A stretch of DNA of 64,000 bases from Candidatus Flexifilum affinis (GTDB taxonomy: Bacteria > Chloroflexota > Anaerolineae > Aggregatilineales > Phototrophicaceae): contig JADJPJ010000100.1 of the NCBI GenBank assembly GCA_016713325.1, positions 6,365-70,364 of the forward strand. Direction: 5' to 3'. Of this stretch, positions 25,338 through 35,869 are shown in pieces. The stretch's first letter is position 1. Each line of letters begins with the position of its first letter. The translations under genes were made by a program, and so were the position numbers. A model generated the notes under the pieces. It ran no database searches, had not been told where the DNA came from, and saw nothing but the letters and a program-made list of their open reading frames with translations.

Positions 25338-25604
25338 GATTCCGCCTTAAATATGCACCACATTCACACGCAGATTCGGACGCGCCGTTGCGCATCCCCA
25401 CGAAAAAACCAGGCGCGGCCGCGGCCACCCACCGCGGGCGACACGTGGGTCCACCCCTACAGACCATCCTCACACCGGTTCCCCTCGCCTGCATGGGAGA
25501 GGGGCCAGGGGGGTGAGCGGGGGCGCAGGCCACCCACACCCCCCCCAGGGGAGGGGGCGGAGGGGCCGCGGACGCGTCCTACGGACCAGGGGGTGAGGGG
25601 TAAC
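25338..25604. other. Repeat-rich intergenic region
   Basis: No gene. It holds a degenerate copy of the GGACGCGC hairpin (about 25379-25400) ending in CCCCACG, plus GC-rich segments with CATGGGAGAGGGG and GGGGGTGAG wording related to the MITE-like elements. Long C runs near 25547 make local sequence errors likely. Confidence 0.5.
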
Positions 25605-28600
25605 CTATCGCTCCGGAAGCACCTCACGCGGCTTGCTGCCTTCGACCGCGGGGCCAACAATCCCGCGCTCTTCCATCATGTCGATCAGCCGGGCGGCGCG
25701 GGTGTAGCCGATGCGCAGCCGGCGCTGAAGCAGCGATACGGACGCGCGGTTGAGCCGGCGGACCATATCCACCGCCTGCTCGTAGAGCTCGTCGCCCACA
25801 TCGTCGCCGTCGTCATCGTCGTCAAGGTCGTCGTCCCGGTCATCCATGTCGGCGTTGCGCTCGCGGGCCTTGCGCGTAGCGTTCTCGCGCTCCCACGGCA
25901 TGGCCGAGGAAGAAGAAGACCCGCCGGCGCCGCGGCTGAAGACCGCCGATCCGCCGGACGAACTGCCGCGGCCGCCCCCCTCGTCGTCGGAGGCAGTGAG
26001 GGTCGCGCCCAGCGGCTTGAACATGGCGGCCAGCTCGGCGTCGGTCACCTGACCGCGCCAGAAGCGGGTGATGTTGCCGATCTCGGCGTCGGAGACGAAC
26101 ACGCCCTGCAAACGCTGCGGAGCGGGCGAGTCGCCGCTCATGTAGAGCATGTCGCCGCGACCCAGCAGACGTTCCGCGCCGGGCTGGTCGAGGATGACGC
26201 GGCTGTCCACGCTGCCGGCCACCGCGAAGGCGATACGGGCCGGGAAGTTGGCTTTGATCAGGCCGGTGACGACGTCGACCGACGGGCGCTGCGTGGCGAT
26301 CACCAGATGGATTCCGGTGGCGCGGGCCAGCGCGGCGATACGGGTGATGACGCGCTCCGTCTCGTCGGGCGCCAGCATCATCAGGTCGGCCAACTCGTCG
26401 ATGATGACCACGATGTAGGGCATCGCCTCTTCGGAAGCGGGCAGATGCTTGTTATAGTCCTCGATGTTGCGGGCGGCCGCCTGGCTGAACTTGCGGTAGC
26501 GCTCGTCCATTTCGCGAGTGCACCACTTCAGCACGCTGACGATACGCTCCAGCTCGACGACGACCGGCGCGATCAGGTGCGGGATGCCGTTGTACTGCGT
26601 CAGCTCGACGCGCTTCGGGTCGACCATGATGAACTTGAGGACCTTCGGCGAGTTGTTGAGCAGCAGGCTGGTGATGATGGCGTTGACGCACACCGATTTA
26701 CCGGAACCGGTGGTGCCGGCGATCAGCAGGTGCGGCATGTTCGACAGATCGGAGGCGACGGGTGTGCCGTCGACGGCCTGGCCGAGGGCGATGCCCAGCG
26801 GTGACTTGTTCTTGATGTGCTTGAAGTGGTCGGATTCCAGTACGTCGCGCAGGCGAACAATCTCCGCCTTTTCGTTCGGCACTTCGAGGCCGACGTAGCC
26901 CTTGCCCGGCACCGGCGCTTCGATACGGATCGATCGTGCGCCGAGGGCCAGTTGAAGGTCCTTGTCCAGCGCGGCGATGGCGCCGACCTTGACGCGGTTC
27001 TTTTTGCCGCCGCGCACTTCGATGTAGTCCGGCTCGACGCCGAACTGGGTGACCACCGGGCCGGTGCGCACGTCGACCACGCGGCCGGGCGCGCCGAAGC
27101 TGGAGAGCGTCTCCTCGATGATGCGGGCGCGCTTGAGCAGCAGCTCGTGATCGACTTCCTGGTCATCGCCCGAGGCCAGCAGCGAAGCCAGATCCGGCAG
27201 CTTCCACTCTTTGTTGGCTACGATGCGGCGCGGCACCACGGCCGGCGCGGCGGGTTCGCCGCCGCCCAGCACTTCGCGCGCCGACGGCGCAGGCGCAGGG
27301 GGCGCTCCGGCGGCCGTATTCGTATGGGATGCGGCGGGCTGAGCGCCAGAGCCCTGGCGCAGCGGGTTGCCCGGCGCGTACAGATCCGGCGTGCCCAGAG
27401 CGGCCGGAGTCGACGGACGCGCGGCAGGCTGTTCTGTCGTGGCTGCCGCAGGCGCCGCGGGTTGAGCGGGCGTGCCGCCCAGCGACGGACGCTGGAACGG
27501 AGTCGGTCGCTGCGGCGGCCGGTTGCTGCACGGTGGGCGTCGGCTGACCGGACGCGGCCGGCGTCGCAACATGCGCCGCGGGGGTCTGGACCGCGGGGTC
27601 GGCGGCAGCCGGTTCGTGACGGATCGGGCTGCCCGGCTCGCCAGTCAGCGGTGAGCCGCTGGTGGCGGGCGCACCGGCCGCGGGAACGCGCGGCGCTTCG
27701 AAGGGCGATGGGGTTGGGCCGACATGCGCTGCCGCCGCACCATCTCCAGCCATCGGTGTCGCGACCGGCTGGGCGGCAGGGACTGCGTGATCTGGCGTGC
27801 GATTGCCACGCCCGAACAGGTTGGCGGCCGCGCTGACGGCTGCTCCGGCGGCGGCACCCGCAGCGGCTCCAGCCACGGCAGCGCCAGTCGCGCCAACGCC
27901 GCTCGGCATGCCATTGGGAGCGGCTTTCGTGCCGGCGATCTGAGCGGCGGGTTGCTCGCTCTTCTCGCCTTTATCGCCGCGCCCGAACAGGCCGCGCAAA
28001 CCACCCGACTTCGGGTCGGCCGGTTTGCTCACATCGGCCAACGCCGGCTGCGCTTTTTGCGGCGGGGGAGCGGTCACAGGGGCCGGACTGTCCGGCTTGG
28101 CCTCGCCCTGACGGCCGATGCGTGGCAGGCCACCAAACAGACCGCCGCGTCCCGCCTTTTCCGTCGCAGGCGTGGGAGCCGGGGCCGTCGATGCTGCCGG
28201 GGCCGTGGGCATACCGGGGATCGCCGGCATGCCGGGCGTTCCACCGACTGGCACGGCTTCGCCGGCGGAGGGGAAGGCGACCGTGCTGGTGCGACCGCCC
28301 GTCGAAATCGAAATGCTGCGCTGCTCGTCCATGAGTGGCAGAGCGGCCTGCGCCGGCTGAGGCAGCGCCGGGGCCATCGCCGGCGTGGGCAGCGCTTCCG
28401 CTGGCCTGGGAGCGGCCAGTGCCGCCGCGGCAGCCGCTGCCGCCAGCGCCTGCTGACGTTCCATGCGCGTCGCCGCCACGCGCTGCGACCGCCGGTTGTA
28501 GGCGTCGCGCACGTTGCGGGCGTTGCTGATGGCGATCATCGCGAAGTCCGACACGCTCAGGTTGAGCGACAGCATCAGGCCGATGATCAGCGCCAGGATG

Positions 28601-30549
28601 ACGATCAGGAAGCCGCCCACCTCGCCGAAGTTGCTCAATAGAATGAAGTACAGCTCGCCGCCAACGTAGCCGCCGCCGCGCCCCAGATCGTAGGCGATCG
28701 GCAGGAAGACGCTGCGCACCGTGCCCAGGTGATCCTGCCCCGCCCCGACCACATAGTTGAAGGCGTCGAGGAACTGGGCGAAGGTCAGGCTGCTGATGAA
28801 CAGAAGGACGAACCCGACCAGCCGCGTCCGGCTGACGGTGGGCGCGTCTTCGCCGAAGTGCCGGGCCAGCAGCCAGATGCCGATGGCCAGGAAGACCAGC
28901 GCCGAGACCGGCGCGCCCCAGCCGAAAGCGTAGGAGAGCGAGCCGTTGATCGACTCGGTCAGCGCGCCCTTGGTCGGCGAAAGGCTGGCCAGCAGCAGCA
29001 CCAGCGCGCCGATCACCAGGACGATGCCCAGGATGTCCAGCTTGTTGTCGAGCGTCAGCCCGTCCTGCTCGACCTTGACGCCCTTGCTGGCGCGCGTCTT
29101 TTTCTCTTTGGCGTCGCTGGCGAACGGGTTGAGCGCCTTGAAACGGTCCATGAGCGAGACGCCTGAGCCGGATTTTGCCTTGGCCGGCTTCTTCCCCGCG
29201 TCCGGTTTGGCGGTCGGGCCGCCCCTGGCCGCACCGAAGGGGCTCGGCGCTCCGCCAGCGGTTGCGCCACCCGCCGGCGCGCCACCACCGCCGATGGGCG
29301 TACCGCCGAAGCCGGGGGTCGGCCGCGCGCCGGAAGCAGGCGCCGGGGCATCACCGGGCTTCGAGCCGCCCAGGCCCGGCAAACGTCCGGCCAGACCGCC
29401 GCCCGCCGGTTTATCGTCCTTTCGGGCCGGTTTGTCATCTTTGCCCTTACCGAAGGGCAGGCGACTGGTCAGGCCACCGAGCGCGCCGCCCGACGGTTTG
29501 TCGTCTTTTCGGACGGCGGGCTTGCCGGCATCCTTGTCCTTATTGCCGCCAAAGGGCAGGCGACTGGTCAGCCCGCCGAGTCCGCCGCCCGACGGTTTGT
29601 CGTCCTTTTTGGCAGCGGGCTTGCCGGCATCCTTGTCCTTATTGCCGCCGCCGAGGGGCAGACGGCCTGCCAGCCCGCCAAGCGCGCCGCCGGAGGGTTT
29701 GTCATCCTTCCTGGCGCCGGGTTTATCCGCGTCTTTGTTGCCGCCGCCGATAGGCAGACGGCTGCCAAGGCCGCCCAGCATGCCGCCGGAGGGCTTGTCG
29801 TCTTTCTTGCCGGCATCGGGTCTGCCGGCATCCTTCTTGTCGTCGGGTTTGCTGCCAAAAGGCGATCGGCCAAAGGCCCCGCCTGCGGTGCCACCGCCGG
29901 ATCTGTCGTCCTTCTTGTCCGCATCGCGCGAGCCACCGCCGAAACTACCGCCAGGACGGTCGCCGCTGCCGCCCAGACCAGGTCGGTTCAACGGCGAACC
30001 GGCACCGGGGCGGTCGTCTTTCTTGTCGTCGCCGCGCGAGCCACCGCCTGAGCCGCCAAACCCTCCGCCCGGTCGATCGCCACCACCAGAACGGTCACCA
30101 CTTCCGCCCAGACCGGGCCGGTTCAGTGGCGAACCGCCAACGGGTCGATCACCACTCAGGCCGCCCCCACCCAGGGGACGATCGGGTTTCCTATTGCTAT
30201 CGTCATCATCGTCGCCGGAACGCGCAGGAGGGCGCGGCGCCGCCGGATTCGGCGTGCCGGGCCGGTTGAACGGATTGGGCGAGCCGGAGCCGCTGCCGGA
30301 GCCGCTGCCAGAGCCTCCGCCCAGAGGGCTGCGGTTGAGCGGTGACGGCGCGTTGCCGCCTTCGCGGGAGCCGAACGGGTTGGCTCCACCTTCAGATGCT
30401 CCCGGCCGTGCTGGCAGACCCGCCCCACGCACAGACGCGCCTGAACTGAACGGGTTGGGACGCGAGGTGGAGCCGCGAAGCCCGCCCTCGTCGTCTTCCT
30501 CTTCGTTCAGCTCATCGTCGTCTATGTAATCGTCGTCAAATCGACTCAT
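25605..30549 (-). CDS. ftsK: DNA translocase FtsK/SpoIIIE with extended low-complexity N-terminus (one frameshift)
   Basis: Two overlapping frames join near 27505-27530 after a one-base slip in GCC/GCG-rich DNA; joined, about 1,650 residues. ATG 30549 is preferred over TTG 30573. Residues 1 to about 480 are Gly/Pro/Lys/Asp-rich, with near-repeats around GSPLNRPGLGG and then five units of about 32 residues built on KDDKPSGG...SRLPFGG. Four membrane helices follow, then an Ala/Pro linker and the motor: Walker A GTTGSGKS, Walker B VVIIDELADLMM, IHLVIATQRPSVDVVTG, and a C-terminal winged-helix gamma domain (DELYEQAVDMVRRLNRASVS...). It moves chromosomal DNA at the division septum. The N-terminal extension is far longer than usual. 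The frameshift is probably a sequence error, since both halves are well conserved. Confidence 0.9.
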
Positions 30550-30816
30550 TCGCTTCAGGTCCCTGACACTCAAACGGCTAGGGGGTTAGGGTCGTACAGT
30601 GTCGCTGCCTGCGCCGTGAAGCAGGTACGTCAAAAGAAAGGCTGCGACCTCTGTACACAGTGTAGCATAACATGGATTTCGGTAGAAAAAGATTAGAATA
30701 GACCATATGTTCTATCCTCAAGAAGCATAGTTGGACAATCAGCGGGAGTCCGTTATAGAGTATTCAAGCATCATGCGCTAACATGCGGATGCGACTTCGC
30801 ACAAGGACAATTCACC

Positions 30817-31785
30817 ATGACCCACGCGCTCATCACCGGTGGGGCGGGCTTCATCGGCAGCCATCTCGCCGAGCTCCTGCTGGAAAACGGCTACACCGTG
30901 ACGATCATCGACAATCTCAGCACCGGCAGCATCGCTAATCTGCGCCGGGTCGATGGACATGCTCAGCTGCGCTGCGCTATCGAAGACATCCGCACCGTCA
31001 ATGTGATGGATCGCCTCGTCAGCGAATGCGATGTCATCTTCCATCTGGCGGCGGCCGTCGGCGTGGAGCGCATCATCAGCGAGCCGATCGAGACCATCGA
31101 GACGAACATCGGCGGCACCGAGGTCGTCCTCAAGACGGCGCGTCGCTACCGCAAGAAGGTGCTGATCGCCTCGACCAGCGAAGTCTACGGCAAGGGTGTC
31201 AAGTTCCCCTTCGAGGAAGACGACGATTCGCTGCTGGGGCCGACCACGCGCAGTCGCTGGAGCTACGCCGCCTCCAAGGCCATCGACGAGTTCCTTGGGC
31301 TGGCCTATTATCGCGAAGTTGGACTGCCGGTGGTCATCTTCCGCCTGTTCAACACCGTCGGTCCGCGGCAGAGCGGCCAGTACGGCATGGTTGTGCCGCG
31401 CTTCGTGCAGTGGGCGCTGAAGGGGGAACCTATCCGCGTGTATGGCGACGGCGAGCAGCAGCGCTGCTTCGGCAATGTGCACGACGTCATCCAGGCCATC
31501 CATAGCCTGTCACAGACCGACGCCGCGCTGGGGCAGGTGTTCAACATCGGCAGCACCGAGGAGATTTCGATCCTGGGGCTGGCGGAGCGCGTTCGCGATC
31601 GCGTGGGCAGCGGGTCGGCCATCGAACTCATCCCCTATGACCAGGCTTACGAAGTGGGTTTCGAGGATTTCCGGCGCAGAGTCCCCTCTTTGGATAAAAT
31701 AAAGCAAGTCATCGGATGGCAGCCGACCACACCACTCGACATGACGATCGATCAGATTATCGCTTATCACCGTGAGGAGAAGTAA
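30817..31785 (+). CDS. NAD-dependent nucleotide-sugar epimerase/dehydratase
   Basis: 322 residues, extended short-chain dehydrogenase. Rossmann motif TGGAGFIGSHLAE at the N-terminus, DNLSTGS after strand 2, the catalytic triad region STSEVYG and YAASK (Tyr-x3-Lys), and the substrate-binding RLFNTVGPRQSGQYG. It resembles UDP-glucose 4-epimerase and UDP-glucuronate decarboxylase-like enzymes, acting on a nucleotide sugar for surface polysaccharide; the exact substrate is unclear. It is followed five bases later by a pentapeptide-repeat gene. The 267 bases before it are shared with ftsK as a divergent control region. Confidence 0.92.
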   Translation: MTHALITGGAGFIGSHLAELLLENGYTVTIIDNLSTGSIANLRRVDGHAQLRCAIEDIRTVNVMDRLVSECDVIFHLAAAVGVERIISEPIETIETNIGGTEVVLKTARRYRKKVLIASTSEVYGKGVKFPFEEDDDSLLGPTTRSRWSYAASKAIDEFLGLAYYREVGLPVVIFRLFNTVGPRQSGQYGMVVPRFVQWALKGEPIRVYGDGEQQRCFGNVHDVIQAIHSLSQTDAALGQVFNIGSTEEISILGLAERVRDRVGSGSAIELIPYDQAYEVGFEDFRRRVPSLDKIKQVIGWQPTTPLDMTIDQIIAYHREEK

Positions 31786-31790
31786 GCATA

Positions 31791-32240
31791 ATGGCAGCAG
31801 AAATCACCCGTAAGGAACTGATTCTGGCGCTCGTCGCCGCGGGGCCGACCCCTCGTCTGGCGGGAGTGGATTTGAGTGTCCTCAACCTGACACGTCTGGA
31901 CCTGAACGGCGCCAACATGCGGGGCTGCAATCTTCAGGCTGCTACTCTGCGTGAGGCCATTCTGCGTGGGGTGAACCTGTCCTACGCCAACATGATCACC
32001 ACCAATTCGGTGGGCGTGGACCTCGACGCCGCGAATCTGACCGGTGTCAACGTCAGCAGCAGCAACCTGCAGAGCGCGCGCCTGACCAATGCCAATCTGA
32101 CCAACGCCACCTTCAACGGCGTGAATCTGCTGGGGGCGACCATGAAGGGCGCCATTGTCAACGGGCTGAAGTTCGACGAGAACACCACCTGGCCCGATGG
32201 CAAAAAGGGCAGCCAGAGCAACCCGGCGAATTACATCTAG
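31791..32240 (+). CDS. Pentapeptide-repeat protein
   Basis: 149 residues. After a short lead (ITRKELILALVAAGPTPRLAG) come about eighteen pentapeptide units of the A(N/D)LxX kind: VDLSVLNLTRLDLNGANMRG onward through LTNANLTNATFNGVNLLGATM. They predict a right-handed quadrilateral beta helix. The C-terminus FDENTTWPDGKKG is typical of such proteins. There is no signal peptide. The gene is cotranscribed with the epimerase (five-base gap, GAGGAGAAG ribosome-binding site). The function of most pentapeptide proteins is unknown. Confidence 0.9.
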   Translation: MAAEITRKELILALVAAGPTPRLAGVDLSVLNLTRLDLNGANMRGCNLQAATLREAILRGVNLSYANMITTNSVGVDLDAANLTGVNVSSSNLQSARLTNANLTNATFNGVNLLGATMKGAIVNGLKFDENTTWPDGKKGSQSNPANYI

Positions 32241-32242
32241 TG

Positions 32243-32390
32243 AGAAGGAATGAGGGATGAGAAAAAGAAGAGATGAGAAATGAGAGATGAGGGAAAGCGC
32301 TAGTGGGAGATCCTGTTATCTCAGTTTGTCCCCAGCGCCTGTCTTTTCCTCATTTCTCGTCTTTTTTCCTCTCATTCCTCATTTCTATAG
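32243..32390. repeat. Long imperfect purine/pyrimidine inverted repeat
   Basis: 32243-32303 is almost pure purine, with repeated ATGAG and GAAATGAG words. 32340-32390 is its imperfect complement, with CTCATTTC and CTCATTCCTC. It lies between convergent genes and could fold into a long hairpin ending both transcripts; the right arm reaches into the end of the cytochrome gene. Confidence 0.7.
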
Positions 32391-32810
32391 CGTCATCAGA
32401 TACGCCACCAGATCGGCGATCTGCTGCGGGCTGAGGCGTTCGCCGTACTGCGGATACATGACATCCCGGAATCCGGGCACGAGGTAGGCGCCTGGCTCCA
32501 TGATGCTCTGCGTCAGGTAGGCCTCGGCCGAGAGACTGTCGACGCGCTGCACGGCCCGCTCGTGGATGCCTTCCATGACAGGCGCGAGGCTCCAGGCACC
32601 CGGCGCCAGCGCATGGCAGCCGACACACGGCGGCGCGTCGCTCGCCCCCACTTTGAAAATCGTCTCACCCTGTGCCGGATCGCCGACCAGAGCCGGCGCA
32701 TCCATGGATACTTCCTGCGCCGAGATGAACGCGCCCACGAACGCCTGACAGCCGGCGAGCGCCAGCAGCAGCCCCGCCCCGCCGGCGATCAGCAGCCGAC
32801 GCAGGGCCAT
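32385..32810 (-). CDS. Lipoprotein mono-haem cytochrome c
   Basis: 141 residues from ATG 32810 (CAGGGA four bases upstream; in-frame ATGs at 32825 and 32861 are less likely). The signal peptide ALRRLLIAGGAGLLLALAGC gives lipidated Cys21. Haem motif C62-V-G-C65-H66. A Met ligand is probable in the C-terminal half (DVMYPQYGERLSPQQIADLVAYLMTL), which is the usual class I cytochrome end. It would be a membrane-anchored electron carrier outside the cytoplasmic membrane. No oxidase or reductase lies next to it, so its partner is unknown. Confidence 0.88.
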   Translation of the reverse strand: MALRRLLIAGGAGLLLALAGCQAFVGAFISAQEVSMDAPALVGDPAQGETIFKVGASDAPPCVGCHALAPGAWSLAPVMEGIHERAVQRVDSLSAEAYLTQSIMEPGAYLVPGFRDVMYPQYGERLSPQQIADLVAYLMTL

Positions 32811-33034
32811 TTTTCCCTGAACCATACCCTTACCCACCCAATCCCCCAACGTGAAAACCAACAGGCGGCCCGCGGGCGGGGGGCGACGAGGCGGCCCCCG
32901 GCAACCCTTATCGTTTTTGTCTAGTGGACCGCCGGTGCGGGGTTACGAGGCGGACCGAACGATGGCGTCCCTACACCCAGACGGCCGTAGGAACAGGGCC
33001 CGCCCTGTCTGTTTTTGAGAACCTCTGTCACAAC

Positions 33035-33058
33035 GGACGAGGCAAGCCTCGTCCCTAC
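33035..33058. repeat. CCCTAC-tailed palindrome overlapping a stop codon
   Basis: Arms GGACGAGGC (33035-33043) and GCCTCGTCC (33046-33054) with loop AA, followed by CTAC. The CTA at 33055-33057 is the reverse complement of the TAG stop of the propeller gene, so the repeat supplies that stop. The gap 32811-33034 has no gene. Confidence 0.8.
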
Positions 33059-34104
33059 ATCGCCGGCGCCAGCTTGACGACGCCGCCGGTCATACCAGGG
33101 GCGAACGCCACCGTGCCGAAGCTGACGTAGATCGAGCCATCCGGTCCCTTGGCCAGGCCAAACGGCGCGATCAGGCCACCCGCCACCACCGTATTGCCGT
33201 CGGCGCTGAGCATCAGCACGTCGCCGGGGCCAGGGCCCTGCTCGCCAAACAGGAACATCTCGACGGCATAGACCGTCTCGCCATCGACCAGGACGTCGGT
33301 GACAGCGGTCAGACCGCCGAAGGTTTCGGCCAGCTCACCGTTCGACCAGCGCTCGACCTTGCCGGCACCGGGGGCAATGCCCGCACCCAGGAAGCCGACG
33401 TAGATGTCGCCATTGTCGGCCACTTCCACCGATGTCGGGACGTCATTGCTCGGCCAGGCGGCCACGACCTCGATGCCGCCTTCCGCCGTCCAGGAGAACA
33501 GGGCATTCGAACCGGCATCGACGATCAGCAGGGCGCCGTCCGCGGTCCAGGCGATGTCCGCGACATTGGAGTCGTAGCCATTGCCATCCGGGTCCAGTTC
33601 CGTCTCGATCGGGTTCATGTTGATGATGTGCTTGACCGCCAGGGTCGCGGGATCGAGTTCGACGATCGAGTCCTGCCAGAAGGCGCCTGTGGTGGCCGGG
33701 CCGCCGCCGGAGTAGAGCACCCAGAGCGAATCGCCATGAGGAATAGCGCGGTAGACGCCCATCGTCTCCATCGGCGCCGCGTAGCTTGGCATGGCGCCGA
33801 TCACATCAGTGACCGTGCCATCAGGCGCGACCGAGATGATCTTGCCGGTCATGCCGATCGACATTTCCGACTCGCCTTCCGGGCTCGCCATGGTCATCGT
33901 CACTTCACCGCCGCTGCCGGCCACGGCGACCAGCAGATTACCCTCGTCATCGAAAGCGATGGCGCGGGGCGCGCTCAGATCGCCAACGATGAGTTCGCCA
34001 GGGAGCGGCGGCATGTCCTGCGCGAGAGCGGCGCCCGTGAACAGGACGGTGCTGATCGCCAGCAGCACAAACAGCGCAGTGCGAAGCGTGCGTTGCGACT
34101 TCAT
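33055..34104 (-). CDS. ScyD/ScyE-family secreted beta-propeller protein
   Basis: 349 residues from ATG 34104, preceded by a strong AAGGAGG. Signal peptide TALFVLLAISTVLFTGAALAQ. Then a propeller typical of the ScyD/ScyE family: LSAPRAIAFDDEGNLLVA, the G-x-I-x-x-V-x-P-D-G turn, MGVYRAIPHGDSLWVLYSGG, and the closing FGLAKGPDGSIYVSFG. Family members are named from scytonemin clusters but occur widely as exported proteins of unknown role. No scytonemin genes are near. A dispersed palindrome provides its stop codon. Confidence 0.85.
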   Translation of the reverse strand: MKSQRTLRTALFVLLAISTVLFTGAALAQDMPPLPGELIVGDLSAPRAIAFDDEGNLLVAVAGSGGEVTMTMASPEGESEMSIGMTGKIISVAPDGTVTDVIGAMPSYAAPMETMGVYRAIPHGDSLWVLYSGGGPATTGAFWQDSIVELDPATLAVKHIINMNPIETELDPDGNGYDSNVADIAWTADGALLIVDAGSNALFSWTAEGGIEVVAAWPSNDVPTSVEVADNGDIYVGFLGAGIAPGAGKVERWSNGELAETFGGLTAVTDVLVDGETVYAVEMFLFGEQGPGPGDVLMLSADGNTVVAGGLIAPFGLAKGPDGSIYVSFGTVAFAPGMTGGVVKLAPAM

Positions 34105-34420
34105 CAAAAAGCCTCCTTAAGTCAAACAAATCCCCCCTCCTCCGATCCGCAGACACGATCGAACAGCACCCGAGCGCCCAGGCAAGCGAGATGCATTGGA
34201 GCGCATCCCGACAAGCCCAGGGGGCGGTGCGATGATCGATGTTGTGCGGCGTAGGAATTATGCTGCATTGTAGATCGAAACCCGGTGAGCGACATCAGCC
34301 AAAGGTCTAGTTCCAGGACGCGGCCTATTGCCAGCGTTCATCCCCCCAACTGTCTCTTTTTCTCCGTGCTGCGGCCCTTTTTCACCGACCGGGTGAATGG
34401 AATCTGGACCGGTTGGCGCT

Positions 34421-34449
34421 TTGCCAGCAGTTCCGATGCAGCCTATACT
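34421..34449 (+). promoter_or_regulatory. Promoter of the 34487 gene
   Basis: TTGCCA (34421-34426) and TATACT (34444-34449) with a 17-base spacer, 5/6 and 5/6 to consensus. The start of transcription would be near 34456, 31 bases before the ATG. The rest of the 34105-34486 gap shows no gene. Confidence 0.65.
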
Positions 34450-34486
34450 CCTGTCAAGTCGTCAGAACGGCAGCAGGAGGCGCACG

Positions 34487-35101
34487 ATGTCAGAGTCGAG
34501 TTTCAGTGCCGATCGGGATCTCAAAGAAGCCAAAGCGATGGTCGAGGGACTGACGTCGTACATTCAGGAAGAGACCCTGTACGGCCATACGCGCGGGGGG
34601 ATGTTCGGCAGCGGCAACATGCCCGCGCTCACCATCGGCGCGCTGCTGATGCGTCTGCGCCGTCTGCGGGCGCTGGAGGCGACGCTGTCGCCGGCACAGC
34701 GCGACCAGCTTGGCCAGATCGAACGGCTGCACGACTCCGTCCGCTCCGAATGGCGCAACCACTATCTGGAGAAGCTGCACCGCGAGGGCACGTCGCGCCT
34801 GAAAGCGATGAACACGTTTTTTGAGGAATGCACCGACGATCCGCGCCAGTGCCCGAACATTTACCTGCCGGAAGCGCTGCGCCGGACCATCGTTCAGGAA
34901 ATCGCCCGCATGCTGGAGTCATTGGGCGAGGAGCACGAAGAGCTGAAGAAGGCGATGCGCCGCGTCGATGGCAAGCTGCGCGGCTTCACGCAGCCGAACG
35001 GGTTTCTCTGGGCGTCGGAACTGGAGGCGATCTATCCCGCCGACGAATTCTGGTGGCTGTACGCCCGGCCGCCGCGCACCGATCGCGAGCCGCGGGGGTG
35101 A
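34487..35101 (+). CDS. Hypothetical helical protein
   Basis: 204 residues from ATG 34487, fixed by AGGAGG seven bases upstream. Mostly alpha-helical, rich in Arg/Glu and Leu: KEAKAMVEGLTSYIQEETLYG, MRLRRLRALEATLSPAQRDQLGQIERLHDSVRSEW, EALRRTIVQEIARMLESLGEEHEELKKAMRRVD, ending in ADEFWWLYARPP. A loop with GHTRGGMFGSGNMPALTIG is glycine-rich. There is no signal or membrane segment. I do not recognise the family; helical-bundle proteins of this kind are common lineage-specific proteins in Chloroflexota. It has its own promoter and is monocistronic. Confidence 0.7.
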   Translation: MSESSFSADRDLKEAKAMVEGLTSYIQEETLYGHTRGGMFGSGNMPALTIGALLMRLRRLRALEATLSPAQRDQLGQIERLHDSVRSEWRNHYLEKLHREGTSRLKAMNTFFEECTDDPRQCPNIYLPEALRRTIVQEIARMLESLGEEHEELKKAMRRVDGKLRGFTQPNGFLWASELEAIYPADEFWWLYARPPRTDREPRG

Positions 35102-35282
35102 TTACTGGGTGTACCATAGTAGATAGAAGTTGATCGAAGGATTCGAAAGGATCCGGACGGAACCCTGAGGCGAAGAAACCAGGTCAGGAGATAAACGTCG
35201 CCAGAAGCTTTTATTCACTCACTCCTCAGTCGCAGCAAGCCGTCCTTTTGATACACTTATAGATAGGGAAAGGAGAGTCGCC

Positions 35283-35869
35283 ATGTCTGCACCCCTCAGT
35301 CAGGGAGCGATCGACGAATTGGTGGTCGCATCACACTTCGACTTGCCGAAGGTTAAGACACTCCTTGCCGAGCATCCCGATCTGCTCAACGAGAACGCCG
35401 AGTGGATCGAGACGCCTATTCAGGCAGCGGCGCACGTCAACAATCGGGAGATCGCCGAATATCTCCTGGAGCAGGGCGCCCCGCTCGATATCTGTACCGC
35501 CGCCGTGCTGGGCCGCGCCGAGGATGTGCGCGCCTTCCTGGCGGAGGACCCCGGCCTGTCCGAGGCTCGGGGGCACATAACCTCGGAGTCCTCTTTTTCC
35601 CGGCGCTGGCCGGGAATATCGAAATCGCCGAGATCCTGCACGCGGCCGGCGCCGCGATCAACCCGGAGCTGGGGCAGTCGCCGCTGATCGGCGCGATCCT
35701 GGGCGGTCACGTCCGGATGGCTCGCTGGCTGCTGGACCGCGATGCCGACGCCTACGCCACCGACTTTGAAGGACATACCACGCTCGATCTGGCGCGGAAG
35801 CACGAACAACAGGAGATGATCGACTTGCTCCTGCCCTTCTTCCCGGACGAGGTTGACGCCGAACCATGA
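35283..35869 (+). CDS. Ankyrin-repeat protein (one frameshift)
   Basis: The start ATG 35283 has AAAGGAGA upstream. The first frame reads ankyrin repeats (ETPIQAAAHVNNREIAEYLLEQGAPLD) up to SEARG. The G run at 35568-35572 seems one base short; adding a G continues into AHNLGVLFFPALAGNIEIAEILHAAGAAIN and WLLDRDADAYATDFEGHTTLDLARKHEQQEMIDLLLPF. Joined, about 195 residues with four to five repeats. Protein-protein interaction is the only inference possible. The stop overlaps the next start (ATGA). The break is most likely a homopolymer sequencing error. Confidence 0.8.

Noticed and set aside
28946..30529. Proline-rich 527-codon frame opposite the ftsK N-terminus
   Set aside because: Mirror of the Gly/Lys/Asp repeat region; no start signal, no conservation expected.
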